The notes beneath the pieces are model-generated. The model did not search any database and was not told the DNA's origin. It worked only from the letters and a program-made list of their open reading frames with translations. This document shows positions 42,894 to 51,475 of a DNA stretch of 64,000 nucleotides, piece by piece (position 1 is the first letter of the stretch; every line of letters begins with the position of its first letter). Position numbers and translations under genes: made by a program. The stretch comes from Streptomyces hydrogenans (GTDB lineage Bacteria > Actinomycetota > Actinomycetes > Streptomycetales > Streptomycetaceae), in the NCBI RefSeq assembly GCF_014656075.1, contig NZ_BNBS01000023.1:1-64000 (forward strand), read 5' to 3'.

Positions 42894-45662
42894 TCAGCCG
42901 TCGTCGAAGGCGGGGAGGCAGTAGGCGCAGCCGTTGTAGCCGTGGGCCAGGGCGAGGTCGATGCGCGGGAACGGCACCTTGCTCGTCTGGTTGATCTTCT
43001 CCCAGAAGGGGCAGGTCGAGATGTGCACCTCGTGGGTGTGCCTGTTGCCGAAGAACCATTCGTCCAGGTCCTTGACGGCGGTGATCTCGATCGTCAGGCG
43101 TCCGGCCACCTCGTCGTTCTGGAGCTGGGTGGTGACGAGGTCGTACGGCTGGAGGTGCACGGCCTCGTGGGCGAAGTCGATGGTGACGTCGGCGGTCACC
43201 TCCTCGACGGCGCCGAGGCGGAAGCCCTTGACGACGCCGATGTCGCCGCCCTTCATCCGCAGGGTGGAGCGGACGTCCCCGGATTCCGTCAGCGCGATGT
43301 CACGGAGGGCGGCGGGCGGCCGCACGATCCGGCTGAGGGTCCGGATGGTGATCTGGGTGTCCGGCGGCATGGCCGTGGCGTCGAGTTCCCAGGCGCCGTC
43401 CGTGGGCTCCGGCCCGCCGTTGAGCCGGACGCTCATCTTCGTCTGGCCGCCGAGGAGGGAGCTCCTGGGGTAGACGTTGCGCTGGCCGACGTTGTTGTCG
43501 AAGCGGACGAGTTTGTCGTGGGCGACCTCCTGTCCCGAGGTGGCGGTGACGGCGGGGTCGTCGGCGCCGTGCACGACCGCGATCAGGCATTCGTGGTCGG
43601 GGATGGTCGGCGTCCAGGCGAAGGGGCCGACGCGCACCGAGCCGCCGGCCGGGATCGGCACGTGGATGGTCTCCGTGCCGATCTTCTTGAAGTGGGTGGG
43701 CCAGGTCATCCCGGTGCCCGGGTTGCACCGGCGCGTCTCGACGGTGAACGTGTCCGGCAGGGCGTCGTCGGTGCCGCGGTTGTGCACCCGCACGTACAGG
43801 TTGCCGGGCCGGTTCGTGATCGGTTCCTGGTGTTCCTCCTGGCCGTCGGGCTCCAGGCGGACCCAGATGTCGGGCGACGTCCAGAACGGGTCGTTGTCGC
43901 CGCCGCTGGGCACGGCGCCGGTGTCCCCCAGCCGGTCCGCGATGAACACGTCGATGTCGGGTTTGGCGAAGAGCCCCTGACGGACGAACGCGTTGCGCAT
44001 CACGTTCTTGTGCAGACCGCCGTGGACGACGGCGTCCGCGGCGATGCAGATGTCGGCCATGTGCACGGCGTTGGCCTTGCTCTGCGGGGTGTCCGCCCCG
44101 AGGCGGGGCACCATCGCCAGGAGCACCTTGATCATCTTGTCGCCGGCCAGGAGCCGCGCGCTGTCGTGCTTCGACGACCCGCCCATGCCGAGGTAGCACT
44201 GCCACAGCGCCGACGCCAGCATCGAGGTGCGCAGGTCGGCGCTGTAGGTGGCGAAGCCGGCGTCGTCGAAGCGCTGGGTCAGGTCGAGCCGGCGCTCCTT
44301 GCTCCACGACTCCGTCTTGTTGTTGTCGTAGGGGAACGTGTCGGTCCGCCGGTTCCCGGCGGGGTTGAACCGGTCGCGGTAGATCCCGGCCATGACGTCG
44401 CAGATGCTGTGCTCGTACTCCAGGGCGGTCGTCGCGCCGGGCCGGAGCCACTGCACGACTCCGTGGGTGTACTCGTGCACGATGATGCCGAGGTCGGCGG
44501 CCCCGGGAACGAGCTTCATGTCGAAGCGCATCCGCGGCGGGTTCGTCGTGCCGATCCACTCGCTCTTCTCGATGCCCGGCGCCCCTTGCGGGTCGATGTC
44601 GACCTTGACCATGCGGGCTTTGAGGTCCGGGTTGCCCAGGCCCCGGAGATAGCGTGCGAAGGAGTCGGTCCAGTAGTAGGCGTTCGCGCCGAGGAACGCG
44701 GGGTCCGCCCGGTGGCTGTCGAACTCGAAGGAGGGCGTGGCCGATTCCGGCGGGAGCTGGCCGGACTGGTCCCAGTCGACGCACCGGCACCAGTCTCCGT
44801 CGAGACGGAACGTCCCGCCGACGGCGTCCGCGATGTCGGTCTGGACCTCGACGGCGAGGTCCTTCAGCGTCTCCGCGGTCGTCAGGGAGCTCAGCGTGTC
44901 GTCGCCAGACATCGTCACCGGGTCGGGCATGTAGACCCTGAGCGTCCCCGTCACGTACCGCCCCGCGAGCTCGATCCAGAGCAGCTTCCCGCTGACGGCG
45001 TCCACGACGACCCGGAAGTGCTCGAAGGGACCGGCGGTCTCGACGATCAGGTCGTGGACCAGGTGCAGTCTGCCGTCGGGCCGCCGCCTCCCCTTCCTCA
45101 GGAGCGCGACCGGCGCGGTGGGGTGGTCCGCCTCCGGCAGCGGGGGCCTGGACGTGTCCCGCAGGTAGACCAGGTTGTCGCGGACGACGGCTGCCGCCGC
45201 GTACCCCTCGCCGAAGGGCGCGAGCGCGGCCTTCTCGACGACGTCGACGGTCCGCGCCTCGCTCACGTCGGGAGCGTCGGAGACGTCGGCCTCCGTCGTG
45301 TTCTCGACCTGTACGACGGCCGCCTGTCCCGTGTCGGCGACCATCTGGAGCGTGGCTCCGAGGATGGGCACGTCCTGGTGGAACTGCTGGTAGCGCACGT
45401 TGAGCGTCGCCGGGTCCTCGTCCTTCCCGACCTCGCGCAGGTCCGCGCCCACCGTCCCGAGGTCCCCCGCGTGCTCGCGCACGAAGGTGTTGACGGCCCT
45501 GCGGGCGGTCGGCGCGCGGAAGAGCGTCGCACCCGGGTCCAGGTACCTGCGCAGGATCCCGTCGGCGCCCCGGTGCTCACCGACCCCCGGGGACAGCCTC
45601 AACGGCAGCCCGGGCCGCGGGCCCGGGTCGTTCCTGTGCCTGCGTTCCTCGTTCCGGCCCAT
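42894..45662 (-). CDS. FTP-domain thermolysin/fungalysin-like metalloprotease, first gene of the tail operon
   Basis: A 922-aa protein with no obvious signal peptide. Residues ~60-260 resemble the FTP propeptide domain (LNVRYQQFHQDVPILGATLQ, HLVHDLIVETAGPFEHFRVV, VVDAVSGKLLWI). The catalytic-type core has HEYTH at His396-Glu397-xx-His400. The expected third-ligand helix reads LEYEHSICDVMAGIY, where the thermolysin Glu aligns with His418, with Glu417 adjacent: an unusual site. The C-terminal ~400 residues are beta-sandwich-like with a CPFWEKINQ / YNGCAYCLP end containing cysteines. GAGGAG lies eight bases before the ATG. It is the most upstream gene on this strand, 72 bases from the next. A cargo, capsid-processing or secreted role is possible. 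Confidence 0.82.
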   Translation of the reverse strand: MGRNEERRHRNDPGPRPGLPLRLSPGVGEHRGADGILRRYLDPGATLFRAPTARRAVNTFVREHAGDLGTVGADLREVGKDEDPATLNVRYQQFHQDVPILGATLQMVADTGQAAVVQVENTTEADVSDAPDVSEARTVDVVEKAALAPFGEGYAAAAVVRDNLVYLRDTSRPPLPEADHPTAPVALLRKGRRRPDGRLHLVHDLIVETAGPFEHFRVVVDAVSGKLLWIELAGRYVTGTLRVYMPDPVTMSGDDTLSSLTTAETLKDLAVEVQTDIADAVGGTFRLDGDWCRCVDWDQSGQLPPESATPSFEFDSHRADPAFLGANAYYWTDSFARYLRGLGNPDLKARMVKVDIDPQGAPGIEKSEWIGTTNPPRMRFDMKLVPGAADLGIIVHEYTHGVVQWLRPGATTALEYEHSICDVMAGIYRDRFNPAGNRRTDTFPYDNNKTESWSKERRLDLTQRFDDAGFATYSADLRTSMLASALWQCYLGMGGSSKHDSARLLAGDKMIKVLLAMVPRLGADTPQSKANAVHMADICIAADAVVHGGLHKNVMRNAFVRQGLFAKPDIDVFIADRLGDTGAVPSGGDNDPFWTSPDIWVRLEPDGQEEHQEPITNRPGNLYVRVHNRGTDDALPDTFTVETRRCNPGTGMTWPTHFKKIGTETIHVPIPAGGSVRVGPFAWTPTIPDHECLIAVVHGADDPAVTATSGQEVAHDKLVRFDNNVGQRNVYPRSSLLGGQTKMSVRLNGGPEPTDGAWELDATAMPPDTQITIRTLSRIVRPPAALRDIALTESGDVRSTLRMKGGDIGVVKGFRLGAVEEVTADVTIDFAHEAVHLQPYDLVTTQLQNDEVAGRLTIEITAVKDLDEWFFGNRHTHEVHISTCPFWEKINQTSKVPFPRIDLALAHGYNGCAYCLPAFDDG

Positions 45663-46126
45663 GACGTGCTCCTCTGCGCACAGGGATCGGTACCCCCCTG
45701 TCAGCCCCCTCGGCGCCCGTCGCCGCCGCCCGGGCACGGCGGCGGGCCGGCCGCGGCGGCACACGGGACGGTGGGGTTCGTCAAAGGACCTCCGAGGGAC
45801 CGTCGATCCGGGAGGGCGGGACGCGGGGGTGCGTGATCCTCGACGCTCGTCCCCCGCGGGCGACCGCCGTGTGCGCCACGAAGGTGCCGCGGTTCCGCTT
45901 GCCGACCATGGCTCCTGCTCCGATCGCCTGTGGCCGCATTCCCTTCACCAGCTTAGACACGCGCACGCGGACCTACCACGCGAGCAGTTCCCCCGCAGCC
46001 CGGCCTCGCTGACTCACCGTCACCGACCTGACCGTCCGTTACCGCGTTGACCCTCCGTCACCTCCCTGACTCACCGTCACCCCTCTCCTCGCCCCCTCCC
46101 GCGCCCGGGCCGGGCGCGGCTCGATC
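45663..46126. other. Region upstream of the tail operon
   Basis: About 460 bases with no strongly supported gene (one weak small ORF is listed separately). It should contain the promoter of the 22-kb tail operon on the minus strand. Around 46009-46081 it carries short direct copies of CTGACTCACCGTCACC (46009-46024 and 46066-46081) with degenerate GACCGTCCGTTACC-like relatives between them, a possible regulator-binding array. Confidence 0.4.
45781..45909 (-). CDS. Possible small basic peptide (42 aa), weakly supported
   Basis: An ATG with AGGAG five bases upstream opens a 42-codon frame beginning MVGKRNRGTFVAHTAVARGG, strongly basic, on the same strand as and just upstream of the tail operon. 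Third-position GC is high (roughly 85%) but that is expected here by chance. No homologue family recognised. It may be a leader peptide or noise. Confidence 0.25.
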   Translation of the reverse strand: MVGKRNRGTFVAHTAVARGGRASRITHPRVPPSRIDGPSEVL

Positions 46127-46155
46127 TTGAATAGACGCAACGTCCAGTCTAGTGT
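46127..46155 (+). promoter_or_regulatory. Promoter with embedded operator for the MFS gene
   Basis: TTGAAT (46127-46132) and TAGTGT (46150-46155) are spaced by 17 bp, a good sigma-70-type pair. Between and overlapping them is an interrupted inverted repeat TAGAC-N10-GTCTA (46132-46151), well placed for a TetR-type repressor to block RNA polymerase. The TetR gene downstream of the exporter is the likely regulator. Confidence 0.65.
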
Positions 46156-46229
46156 CGGGGAGAGGCGCCGCCCCCTCCGTTCACGGGCCGCGTCGACACG
46201 CGCACGGCTCTCGTCGAAAGGCAGGCTCC

Positions 46230-47480
46230 ATGACGTGGAGGACCGACCCCGTCCTGACGGGCGGGCGGAGATCATCGGGAACCCATCGGCTCGGCGTGGC
46301 CGCCGTGGCGTTCGCCTTCTGGGTGACGATGGCGGGGACGACGGCTCCGACGGCTCTGTATCCGTTGTACGGGGAACGCTTCGGGTTCTCTCCGACGACG
46401 GTGACGGTGATCTTCGCGGTGTACGCGATGGGGGTGGTGGCGGGGCTGCTGGTGTTCGGGCGGGTGTCCGACCAGGTGGGACGGCGCCCCGTGCTGGTGG
46501 CGGCGACCCTGCTGGCCGCCGGGGCCGCCGGGGTGTTCCTGGCAGCCGACAGCCTGGGGGCGCTGCTCACGGCCCGGGTGATGTCGGGGTTCGCGGCGGC
46601 GCTCGTGACGGGCGCGGCGACCGCCGCGCTCACGGAACTGCTCCCTCCGGGCGGGAGGACGCCGGCCCCGATGGTGGCCCTGGGCGCGAACATGGGCGGG
46701 CTCGCCTGCGGGACGTTGCTCGCCGGGGTCCTGGCCGACGGGATGGCGGCCCCGCTGCGGAGCCCGTGGGTCGTGATGCTCGTGTTGTCCGTGCTCGGAC
46801 TGGTCGGCGTGGCGGTCACACCGGAGACGGCGGCACACCGGTCGGCGCTCACCCTCCGTCCGCAGCCGCTGCGGATCCCCGCGGAGATCCGCGCGGACTT
46901 CCTGCGGGCGGCCATGGCCGCCGGGGCTGGCTTCGCCGTGCTGGGCGTGCTGACCGCGGTCTCCGGGCTGTTCCTGGGAACGGTGCTGCACGAGCCCGGC
47001 CACGCGCTCGCCGGGGGCGTGGTGTTCACCGCCTTCGCCTGCACCGCGCTCGGCCAGTTGACGGTCCGCCGGTTCCGGCCGGCGACGGCGCTGCCGACGG
47101 CCTGCGCGGGGCTGATCGTCGCCGCGGCGCTGATAGCCACGGCGATGGCGACCGGGACCCTCGCGCCCCTGCTGATCGGGGCGGCCGCGAACGGCCTCGC
47201 CACCGGGATCGCCCTCGGCCACGGCATCGGGAGCATCGCCGCGCGCAGTGCCCCCGAACACCGCGGCGCGACCGTGTCGACGTTCTTCGCCCTCCTCTAC
47301 TCGCTGCTCGCCGTCCCCGCGATCGGCGTCGGCGTGCTGATCCGCGCGACGAGCCTGCGGCCGGCCGGCGAGGTGTTCAGCGGCGTGGTCGCGCTGCTCG
47401 CCCTCGTCGTCCTGCTGAGCCTGGTCCGCACCCGCGGCCCCGGTCGCCCCGACGTTTCGGGCGGCGACGCGCACCCCTGA
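46230..47480 (+). CDS. MFS drug-exporter-like transporter (DHA1 type)
   Basis: A 416-aa major facilitator with about 12 hydrophobic helices. Loop 2-3 has the MFS signature GRVSDQVGRRPVLV, and TAPTALYPLYGERFGFSPTT after the first helix is typical of actinobacterial efflux MFS proteins. It lies in the plasma membrane and probably exports small toxic compounds. The ATG of MTWRTD was chosen because upstream codons lie across the promoter and are Arg/Gly-rich; AAAGGCAG precedes it. A TetR gene follows 70 bases downstream in the same direction, consistent with exporter-regulator pairing. Confidence 0.87.
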   Translation: MTWRTDPVLTGGRRSSGTHRLGVAAVAFAFWVTMAGTTAPTALYPLYGERFGFSPTTVTVIFAVYAMGVVAGLLVFGRVSDQVGRRPVLVAATLLAAGAAGVFLAADSLGALLTARVMSGFAAALVTGAATAALTELLPPGGRTPAPMVALGANMGGLACGTLLAGVLADGMAAPLRSPWVVMLVLSVLGLVGVAVTPETAAHRSALTLRPQPLRIPAEIRADFLRAAMAAGAGFAVLGVLTAVSGLFLGTVLHEPGHALAGGVVFTAFACTALGQLTVRRFRPATALPTACAGLIVAAALIATAMATGTLAPLLIGAAANGLATGIALGHGIGSIAARSAPEHRGATVSTFFALLYSLLAVPAIGVGVLIRATSLRPAGEVFSGVVALLALVVLLSLVRTRGPGRPDVSGGDAHP

Positions 47481-47550
47481 CCGGGCCGGATCCGTCAGGC
47501 CCCGGCGTGCCAGAATCGCCGCAGGTCCACGAGACGAGGAGTGAGCGACC

Positions 47551-48195
47551 ATCAGTGCCGCACGGAAGACCGACGCAGGGTCCGGAACCGAGACCGGGCG
47601 CACCCCGTCCGCCGTCGTCAGCCGCACGGGCCCCCGGCGCAGCGAGAGCATCCGGCTCGCGGTACTGAACGCCGCGGACGACCTGCTCGTTGAGCAGGGA
47701 TTCACGGCGACGACGAGCGAGGGCATCGCGGCCCGGGCCGGCGTCGGCAAGCAGACCATCTACCGGTGGTGGAAGTCGAAGGTCGACATCCTGCTCGACG
47801 CCCTCATCGACGACGCCCGGGAGGGCCTCGCCTGGGCCGACCCGGCCGGCACGCCCACCGACGACCTGACGTCCCATCTGCGTCGCGTCGCCGCGTTCTT
47901 CCAGGAGCCGGCCGGTCAGGTGCTCCAGGCCCTCCTCGGCCACGCCCAGCTCGACAAGGACACGGCCGTCGCGCTGCGCGAGCGATTCCTGCGGGAGCAG
48001 CGCGCCCGGGACGTCGCGGGACTCTCCGCGATCCTCGAACGCCACACGGGCCGACCACCGCGCCCCGAGACCGTCGACGGCCTCGTCGACCTGCTGCTCG
48101 GCCCGGTCTCCCACCGGATCCTCGTCCAGGGCGCCCCCGTCGACGAGGACCTCGTCCGGGCGACAGCACGCGCCGTCCTCCAGCCCGCGACCTGA
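47551..48195 (+). CDS. TetR-family regulator with an apparent ATC start codon
   Basis: A 214-codon frame. After ~35 flexible residues comes a clear TetR DNA-binding domain (SIRLAVLNAADDLLVEQGFT, TSEGIAARAGVGKQTIYRWW, KSKVDILLDALIDDAREG) and a helical ligand domain. The frame is closed by TGA at 47542-47544 and has no ATG, GTG or TTG before helix 1. The only sensible start is ATC at 47551 (ATC AGT GCC GCA), 9-10 bases after a strong GAGGAG. It may be a genuine rare AUC start limiting repressor level, a point mutation from ATG, or a sequencing error. It probably controls the MFS exporter just upstream. Confidence 0.75.
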   Translation: MSAARKTDAGSGTETGRTPSAVVSRTGPRRSESIRLAVLNAADDLLVEQGFTATTSEGIAARAGVGKQTIYRWWKSKVDILLDALIDDAREGLAWADPAGTPTDDLTSHLRRVAAFFQEPAGQVLQALLGHAQLDKDTAVALRERFLREQRARDVAGLSAILERHTGRPPRPETVDGLVDLLLGPVSHRILVQGAPVDEDLVRATARAVLQPAT

Positions 48196-48269
48196 CCGGC
48201 ATCGTACGAACGCCCCGGTCCGACCGCCAGGCCCCGCCGAGCAGCTCTCGTCGACGTCACTCGGGGATG

Positions 48270-48875
48270 TCACTCGGGGGCGTGCAGCGGCGGGCGGTCG
48301 AGCACGCGAGGCTTGTACTCGACCAGCTGGATGCGGCCGTCGAAGGTGCGGTGCTCGATCATCTCCAGGGCGACGTCCGGATAGCCGTCGTAGATGCGTT
48401 CCTCACCCGTGGCCCCGGTGATCACCGGGAACATCACGACCCGGAAGCGGTCGACGAGGCCCGCCCGCAGCAGCGACCGGCTCAGACTGAGACTGCCGAT
48501 CGTGCTGAGGAGCCCCGAGCCGTTCGCCTTCATGGCGCGGACCGCCTCGACCGCGTCCTCGCGGACGAGCGTGGAGTTCGCCCACGTCAGCGGCGCCTCC
48601 AGCGAGGAGGAGAACACCACCTTGGCCGCCTGCGTGAGCTCGTCCACGGACGCCTCTTCCTCGGGCCTGAACTCGTCCTGGCCACTCGGGACCTCGCCCG
48701 CGGCGAAGCCCGACATCAGGCGGTAGGTGTTCGCTCCCATCAGATAGGTGACCTTGGGCTGCTCACCGAGCCACGCGAGGTACTCCGGCCCCTCAAGGCC
48801 CCAGAATCCGGGCCATCCCTCTCCTGACGCGCACCCGTCGAGGGAGGTGATGAAGTCGACGAGAAGTTCCGACAC
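48270..48875 (-). CDS. Dihydrofolate-reductase-fold protein (RibD C-terminal family)
   Basis: A 201-aa protein: SELLVDFITSLDGCASGEGW, YLMGANTYRLMSGFAAGEVP, then VVFSSSLEAPLTWANSTLVR and SGLLSTIGSLSLSRSLLRAG, matching the NADPH-binding layout of YyaP/RibD_C proteins. VVMFPVITGATGEERIYDGY near the end is also typical. The GTG start has AAAGGA upstream. It is convergent with the TetR gene. Substrate unknown. Confidence 0.87.
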   Translation of the reverse strand: MSELLVDFITSLDGCASGEGWPGFWGLEGPEYLAWLGEQPKVTYLMGANTYRLMSGFAAGEVPSGQDEFRPEEEASVDELTQAAKVVFSSSLEAPLTWANSTLVREDAVEAVRAMKANGSGLLSTIGSLSLSRSLLRAGLVDRFRVVMFPVITGATGEERIYDGYPDVALEMIEHRTFDGRIQLVEYKPRVLDRPPLHAPE

Positions 48876-49130
48876 GGCGGTGTCCTTTCCTAGGAGGTCA
48901 CCAGCTTGGACCGGCCGGAAGCCACAAACTCATCGGCCGCGCCGTGAAACGACGAGACACCCCCTACCGCCGCAGCCGACCGGTCCTCCGCATCCGGATG
49001 CGGACACCGAGCCGTTCGCCCCTCCACCGCACGCCGCACCCGCCGAGAGCGAGGCGGCGCTCCTCGCGCGGCCGGCGCCGCCAAGGACCCCTTGGGGAGG
49101 CGACAACCGCCGGCCTGGCAGGATCCACTC

Positions 49131-49517
49131 ATGAACGACGCGCCGGTGGGCCCGGTCGAGACGGAGCCGGACCTGGAGTGCCAGATCCATGTCGCCGCTC
49201 CTGGCCGCGATCGGTTGATGGAGCGGCTGGCGGCAACCCTGAACGTTCCCCTCGCCCCGGATCACGTCATGTCCTACGGGTGCGTCACGGTGGAGTGGGA
49301 CCACAACGCCTACGAAGGAACCGGCTCGCGGGTTGATTTCCTGGACTGGCACTCGCTCCTGATGTGCCAACCGAGTCCCGACGCCCCACCGTCCGCTGTC
49401 GTCGCGGACGTGGTGACGATCCTGGAAGCGCTCAGGACTGCCGGCTACCGCGCCGTGCCGACGTGCGACTACGAGGACCTCTTGCACGCGACGGACCCCG
49501 ACAGCCATCCGGCCTGA
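49131..49517 (+). CDS. Conserved small protein of unknown function
   Basis: A 128-aa soluble acidic protein: LECQIHVAAPGRDRLMERLA, HVMSYGCVTVEWDHNAYEGT and SAVVADVVTILEALRTAGYR, ending in an acidic loop. The beta-alpha pattern suggests a small ferredoxin-like or immunity-like fold, but no family is recognised. ATG at MNDAPVG chosen with AGGA nine bases upstream. Confidence 0.65.
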   Translation: MNDAPVGPVETEPDLECQIHVAAPGRDRLMERLAATLNVPLAPDHVMSYGCVTVEWDHNAYEGTGSRVDFLDWHSLLMCQPSPDAPPSAVVADVVTILEALRTAGYRAVPTCDYEDLLHATDPDSHPA

Positions 49518-49684
49518 GGCCGCAGCAGGGCGACGCATGTGCAGCGCAGGTCCTCCGCCCTCGGGGCCCGGGCCTTCCCCTGCCGGGAGCCCACAAGTCG
49601 GCTGCGACCACCGCGTCCTGCCCGGGCGTCTCGCGCTCCGGGGACGGGCAGGCCGAATGATCACACTGCCCTACGATCGCGGTC

Positions 49685-49885
49685 ATGATTCTCCCCCTCA
49701 CCGGTCGTCCTACCTGGAAACACATGGCGGGCGCCCTCGTCCTCGCCACCCTGATATGGACGGTCTGGTACGGCACGCAGCCCGTCTACCCGGGCTGTAC
49801 CTTCTTCGGCGACTCTTACGAGAAGGCCATCGAAGAAGGTCGGTGCGCTCCGCCGGAATCGAGGTTCAGCACCTGGATGCACTGA
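49685..49885 (+). CDS. Small protein with one N-terminal membrane segment
   Basis: A 66-aa protein. One hydrophobic helix, MAGALVLATLIWTVWYGTQP, follows a short basic start, then a Cys-containing loop (GCTFFGDSYEKAIEEGRCAP) outside. It could be a membrane-anchored or secreted small protein. No strong ribosome site precedes the ATG. Unknown family. Confidence 0.5.
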   Translation: MILPLTGRPTWKHMAGALVLATLIWTVWYGTQPVYPGCTFFGDSYEKAIEEGRCAPPESRFSTWMH

Positions 49886-49990
49886 ACCTTCTTCATGCAC
49901 GCCGGCAGGAAACCTGACACCGACCACGCCCACGGGCGCTGGCCGCGGCATCGCCGGGTCGCACCCCGGGATCAGCCCCTTCGAGGAACC

Positions 49991-50602
49991 ATGACCGACC
50001 ACCTGCAAGCCGTGTTCGACATGCTCGGCCCCGGCGAACACCGCTATGCCGATCCTGCCGCGTGGCTCCGCCTGGAGCAGGAGCTCGGCAGAGCGTTCCC
50101 TGCGGACTACAAGGCGATCGTCGACGCCTACGCACCCGTCCAACTCAACGGCCACCTCTACCTCTCGTCTCATCCGGCTTGCGCATGGCGGGAGCTGGGC
50201 GAGGAGATCCGGTCGACGTCGAAGGTCTGGGCGGAGAGCCTGTGGGAGTCCTACGACCTGGAGCCCGACGAGGATCCCCGCGTGATCTGCAACCGCCCCC
50301 AGATCACCTTCGGCACCCCCGACGGGCTCATCCCACTCGCCGGCACGGACCAAGGAGCCGCCATCTTCCTTGCCCCAGAGGTCCACGGATTTCCCGACGG
50401 TGTGGTGGTGCAGGGGGAAGAAGGGGAATGGGCCGGCCACGCCATGACCTTCGCCGAGTGGCTGTACCGCTATCTGATCGGCGAGGAGATGGCCGGCTGG
50501 GACAGCGCGACTTTTTACCCCGGACCCGTCCGGCTGGAGTACATGCCCACAGCACCGGGGGAACGCACGCGCGTGGCCTACGGCCCCGACCGCGGCAGGT
50601 GA
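49991..50602 (+). CDS. SMI1/KNR4 (SUKH) family protein
   Basis: A 203-aa soluble protein. The start MTDHLQAVFDMLGPGEHRY is followed by the SUKH signature AWLRLEQELGRAFPADYKAI, IVDAYAPVQLNGHLYLSSHP, then TPDGLIPLAGTDQGAAIFLA and TFAEWLYRYLIGEEMAGW, the usual SMI1 strand-loop order. SUKH proteins are often immunity proteins of polymorphic toxins; no toxin gene is adjacent, so it may be an orphan. GAGGAACC precedes the ATG. Confidence 0.85.
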   Translation: MTDHLQAVFDMLGPGEHRYADPAAWLRLEQELGRAFPADYKAIVDAYAPVQLNGHLYLSSHPACAWRELGEEIRSTSKVWAESLWESYDLEPDEDPRVICNRPQITFGTPDGLIPLAGTDQGAAIFLAPEVHGFPDGVVVQGEEGEWAGHAMTFAEWLYRYLIGEEMAGWDSATFYPGPVRLEYMPTAPGERTRVAYGPDRGR

Positions 50603-50668
50603 GGTCCGCCCCGAGTGCGACGCCCCCAAGCCTCCCGGCAGACGCTTCCATGGTTCCGGCGAGCCCCT

Positions 50669-51301
50669 TCAGAACCGCTGTGCGGGTCCGATGACCGTGA
50701 GTCCTACCTGCGCGGCGAGCCAGTGGGCGTAGGGCTCCCTTCTCTGGCGGCCGTCGAACACCGCGCTGCGGACGTGGACGAGGACGGTGTGGTCATCGAC
50801 GCGTTCGTCCGCGTAGCGGCTGCGGGTGTTGAAGAGGAGTGTGACTTCAGCGTGCTTGGACTCGCCGTGGAGTCCGACCTCGGGCGCGTCCGGCCACTCC
50901 AGCGAATCCCAGTGGATCTCGCCCATGGTGGGGCCGATCGCCGCGGTGAAGGCGTCCTCGATGCTGCCGACCGGCAGGTCCCCCACTTCCCATTCCACCG
51001 GCAGCCGCCCCTCGAACGCCGCCGTCTCCACCGGTAGGCCGCTCGCCGGGACACCGATGGCCAGAGGGGGCTGGTCCTCGAACGGCACCCCTTCGAATTC
51101 CTCGATCTCGGACGCCCCGCGGAACCAACCCATGGGCATGGCCTTCGCCAAGCGCCGCACCTCGGCGACGGAGGAAAGCTCCGCGTACGCGGAGACCTCG
51201 GAATACTCGCGGCGGCCGAACTCCATGAGACGGCGCGCGGTACTCAGAGCCAGCGCTGGATCGGGACTGCAGAAGACGGGGTAGGCAACGTCATTGGACA
51301 T
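50669..51301 (-). CDS. Uncharacterised protein
   Basis: A 210-aa soluble acidic protein: SNDVAYPVFCSPDPALALST, ARRLMEFGRREYSEVSAYAE, WEVGDLPVGSIEDAFTAAIG and EVTLLFNTRSRYADERVDDH, ending in HTVLVHVRSAVFDGRQRREP. The C-terminal half (a VHVRSAVFDGR / WLAAQVG strand pattern) looks like a small alpha/beta domain. No family recognised. The ATG at its start is the first in frame; it is convergent with the SUKH-type gene. Confidence 0.65.
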   Translation of the reverse strand: MSNDVAYPVFCSPDPALALSTARRLMEFGRREYSEVSAYAELSSVAEVRRLAKAMPMGWFRGASEIEEFEGVPFEDQPPLAIGVPASGLPVETAAFEGRLPVEWEVGDLPVGSIEDAFTAAIGPTMGEIHWDSLEWPDAPEVGLHGESKHAEVTLLFNTRSRYADERVDDHTVLVHVRSAVFDGRQRREPYAHWLAAQVGLTVIGPAQRF

Positions 51302-51355
51302 GCCGGGACTGTGCCATGCCTGTAGTCACAGGACATCACATTTTCCACGGGCCTC

Positions 51356-51475
51356 CTACGGCTGGGCAGGCCGCGAGACGCGGTAGAGCTCCTTGAGCGC
51401 TCGGGAAGGCGCGTAGGTGGTCGAGATCGGAACACACGCCTTGCCCTCGAAGCGCGCCTCGACGAGCAGGCGAGG
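51356..51475 (-). pseudogene. 39-codon in-frame open stretch after the exonuclease stop
   Basis: Immediately past the exonuclease's TAG the same frame stays open for 39 codons (LLVEARFEGKACVPISTTYA and on to RVSRPAQP) before another TAG. Third-position GC is high and the composition is protein-like, not the Arg/Pro noise seen in most shadow frames. It may be a broken C-terminal extension, a remnant of a neighbouring gene, or a stop-codon readthrough tail. Confidence 0.35.

Noticed and set aside
23217..45662. Complete prophage
   Set aside because: No integrase, terminase, portal, capsid, holin, lysin or att-like repeats were found in or beside the tail block.
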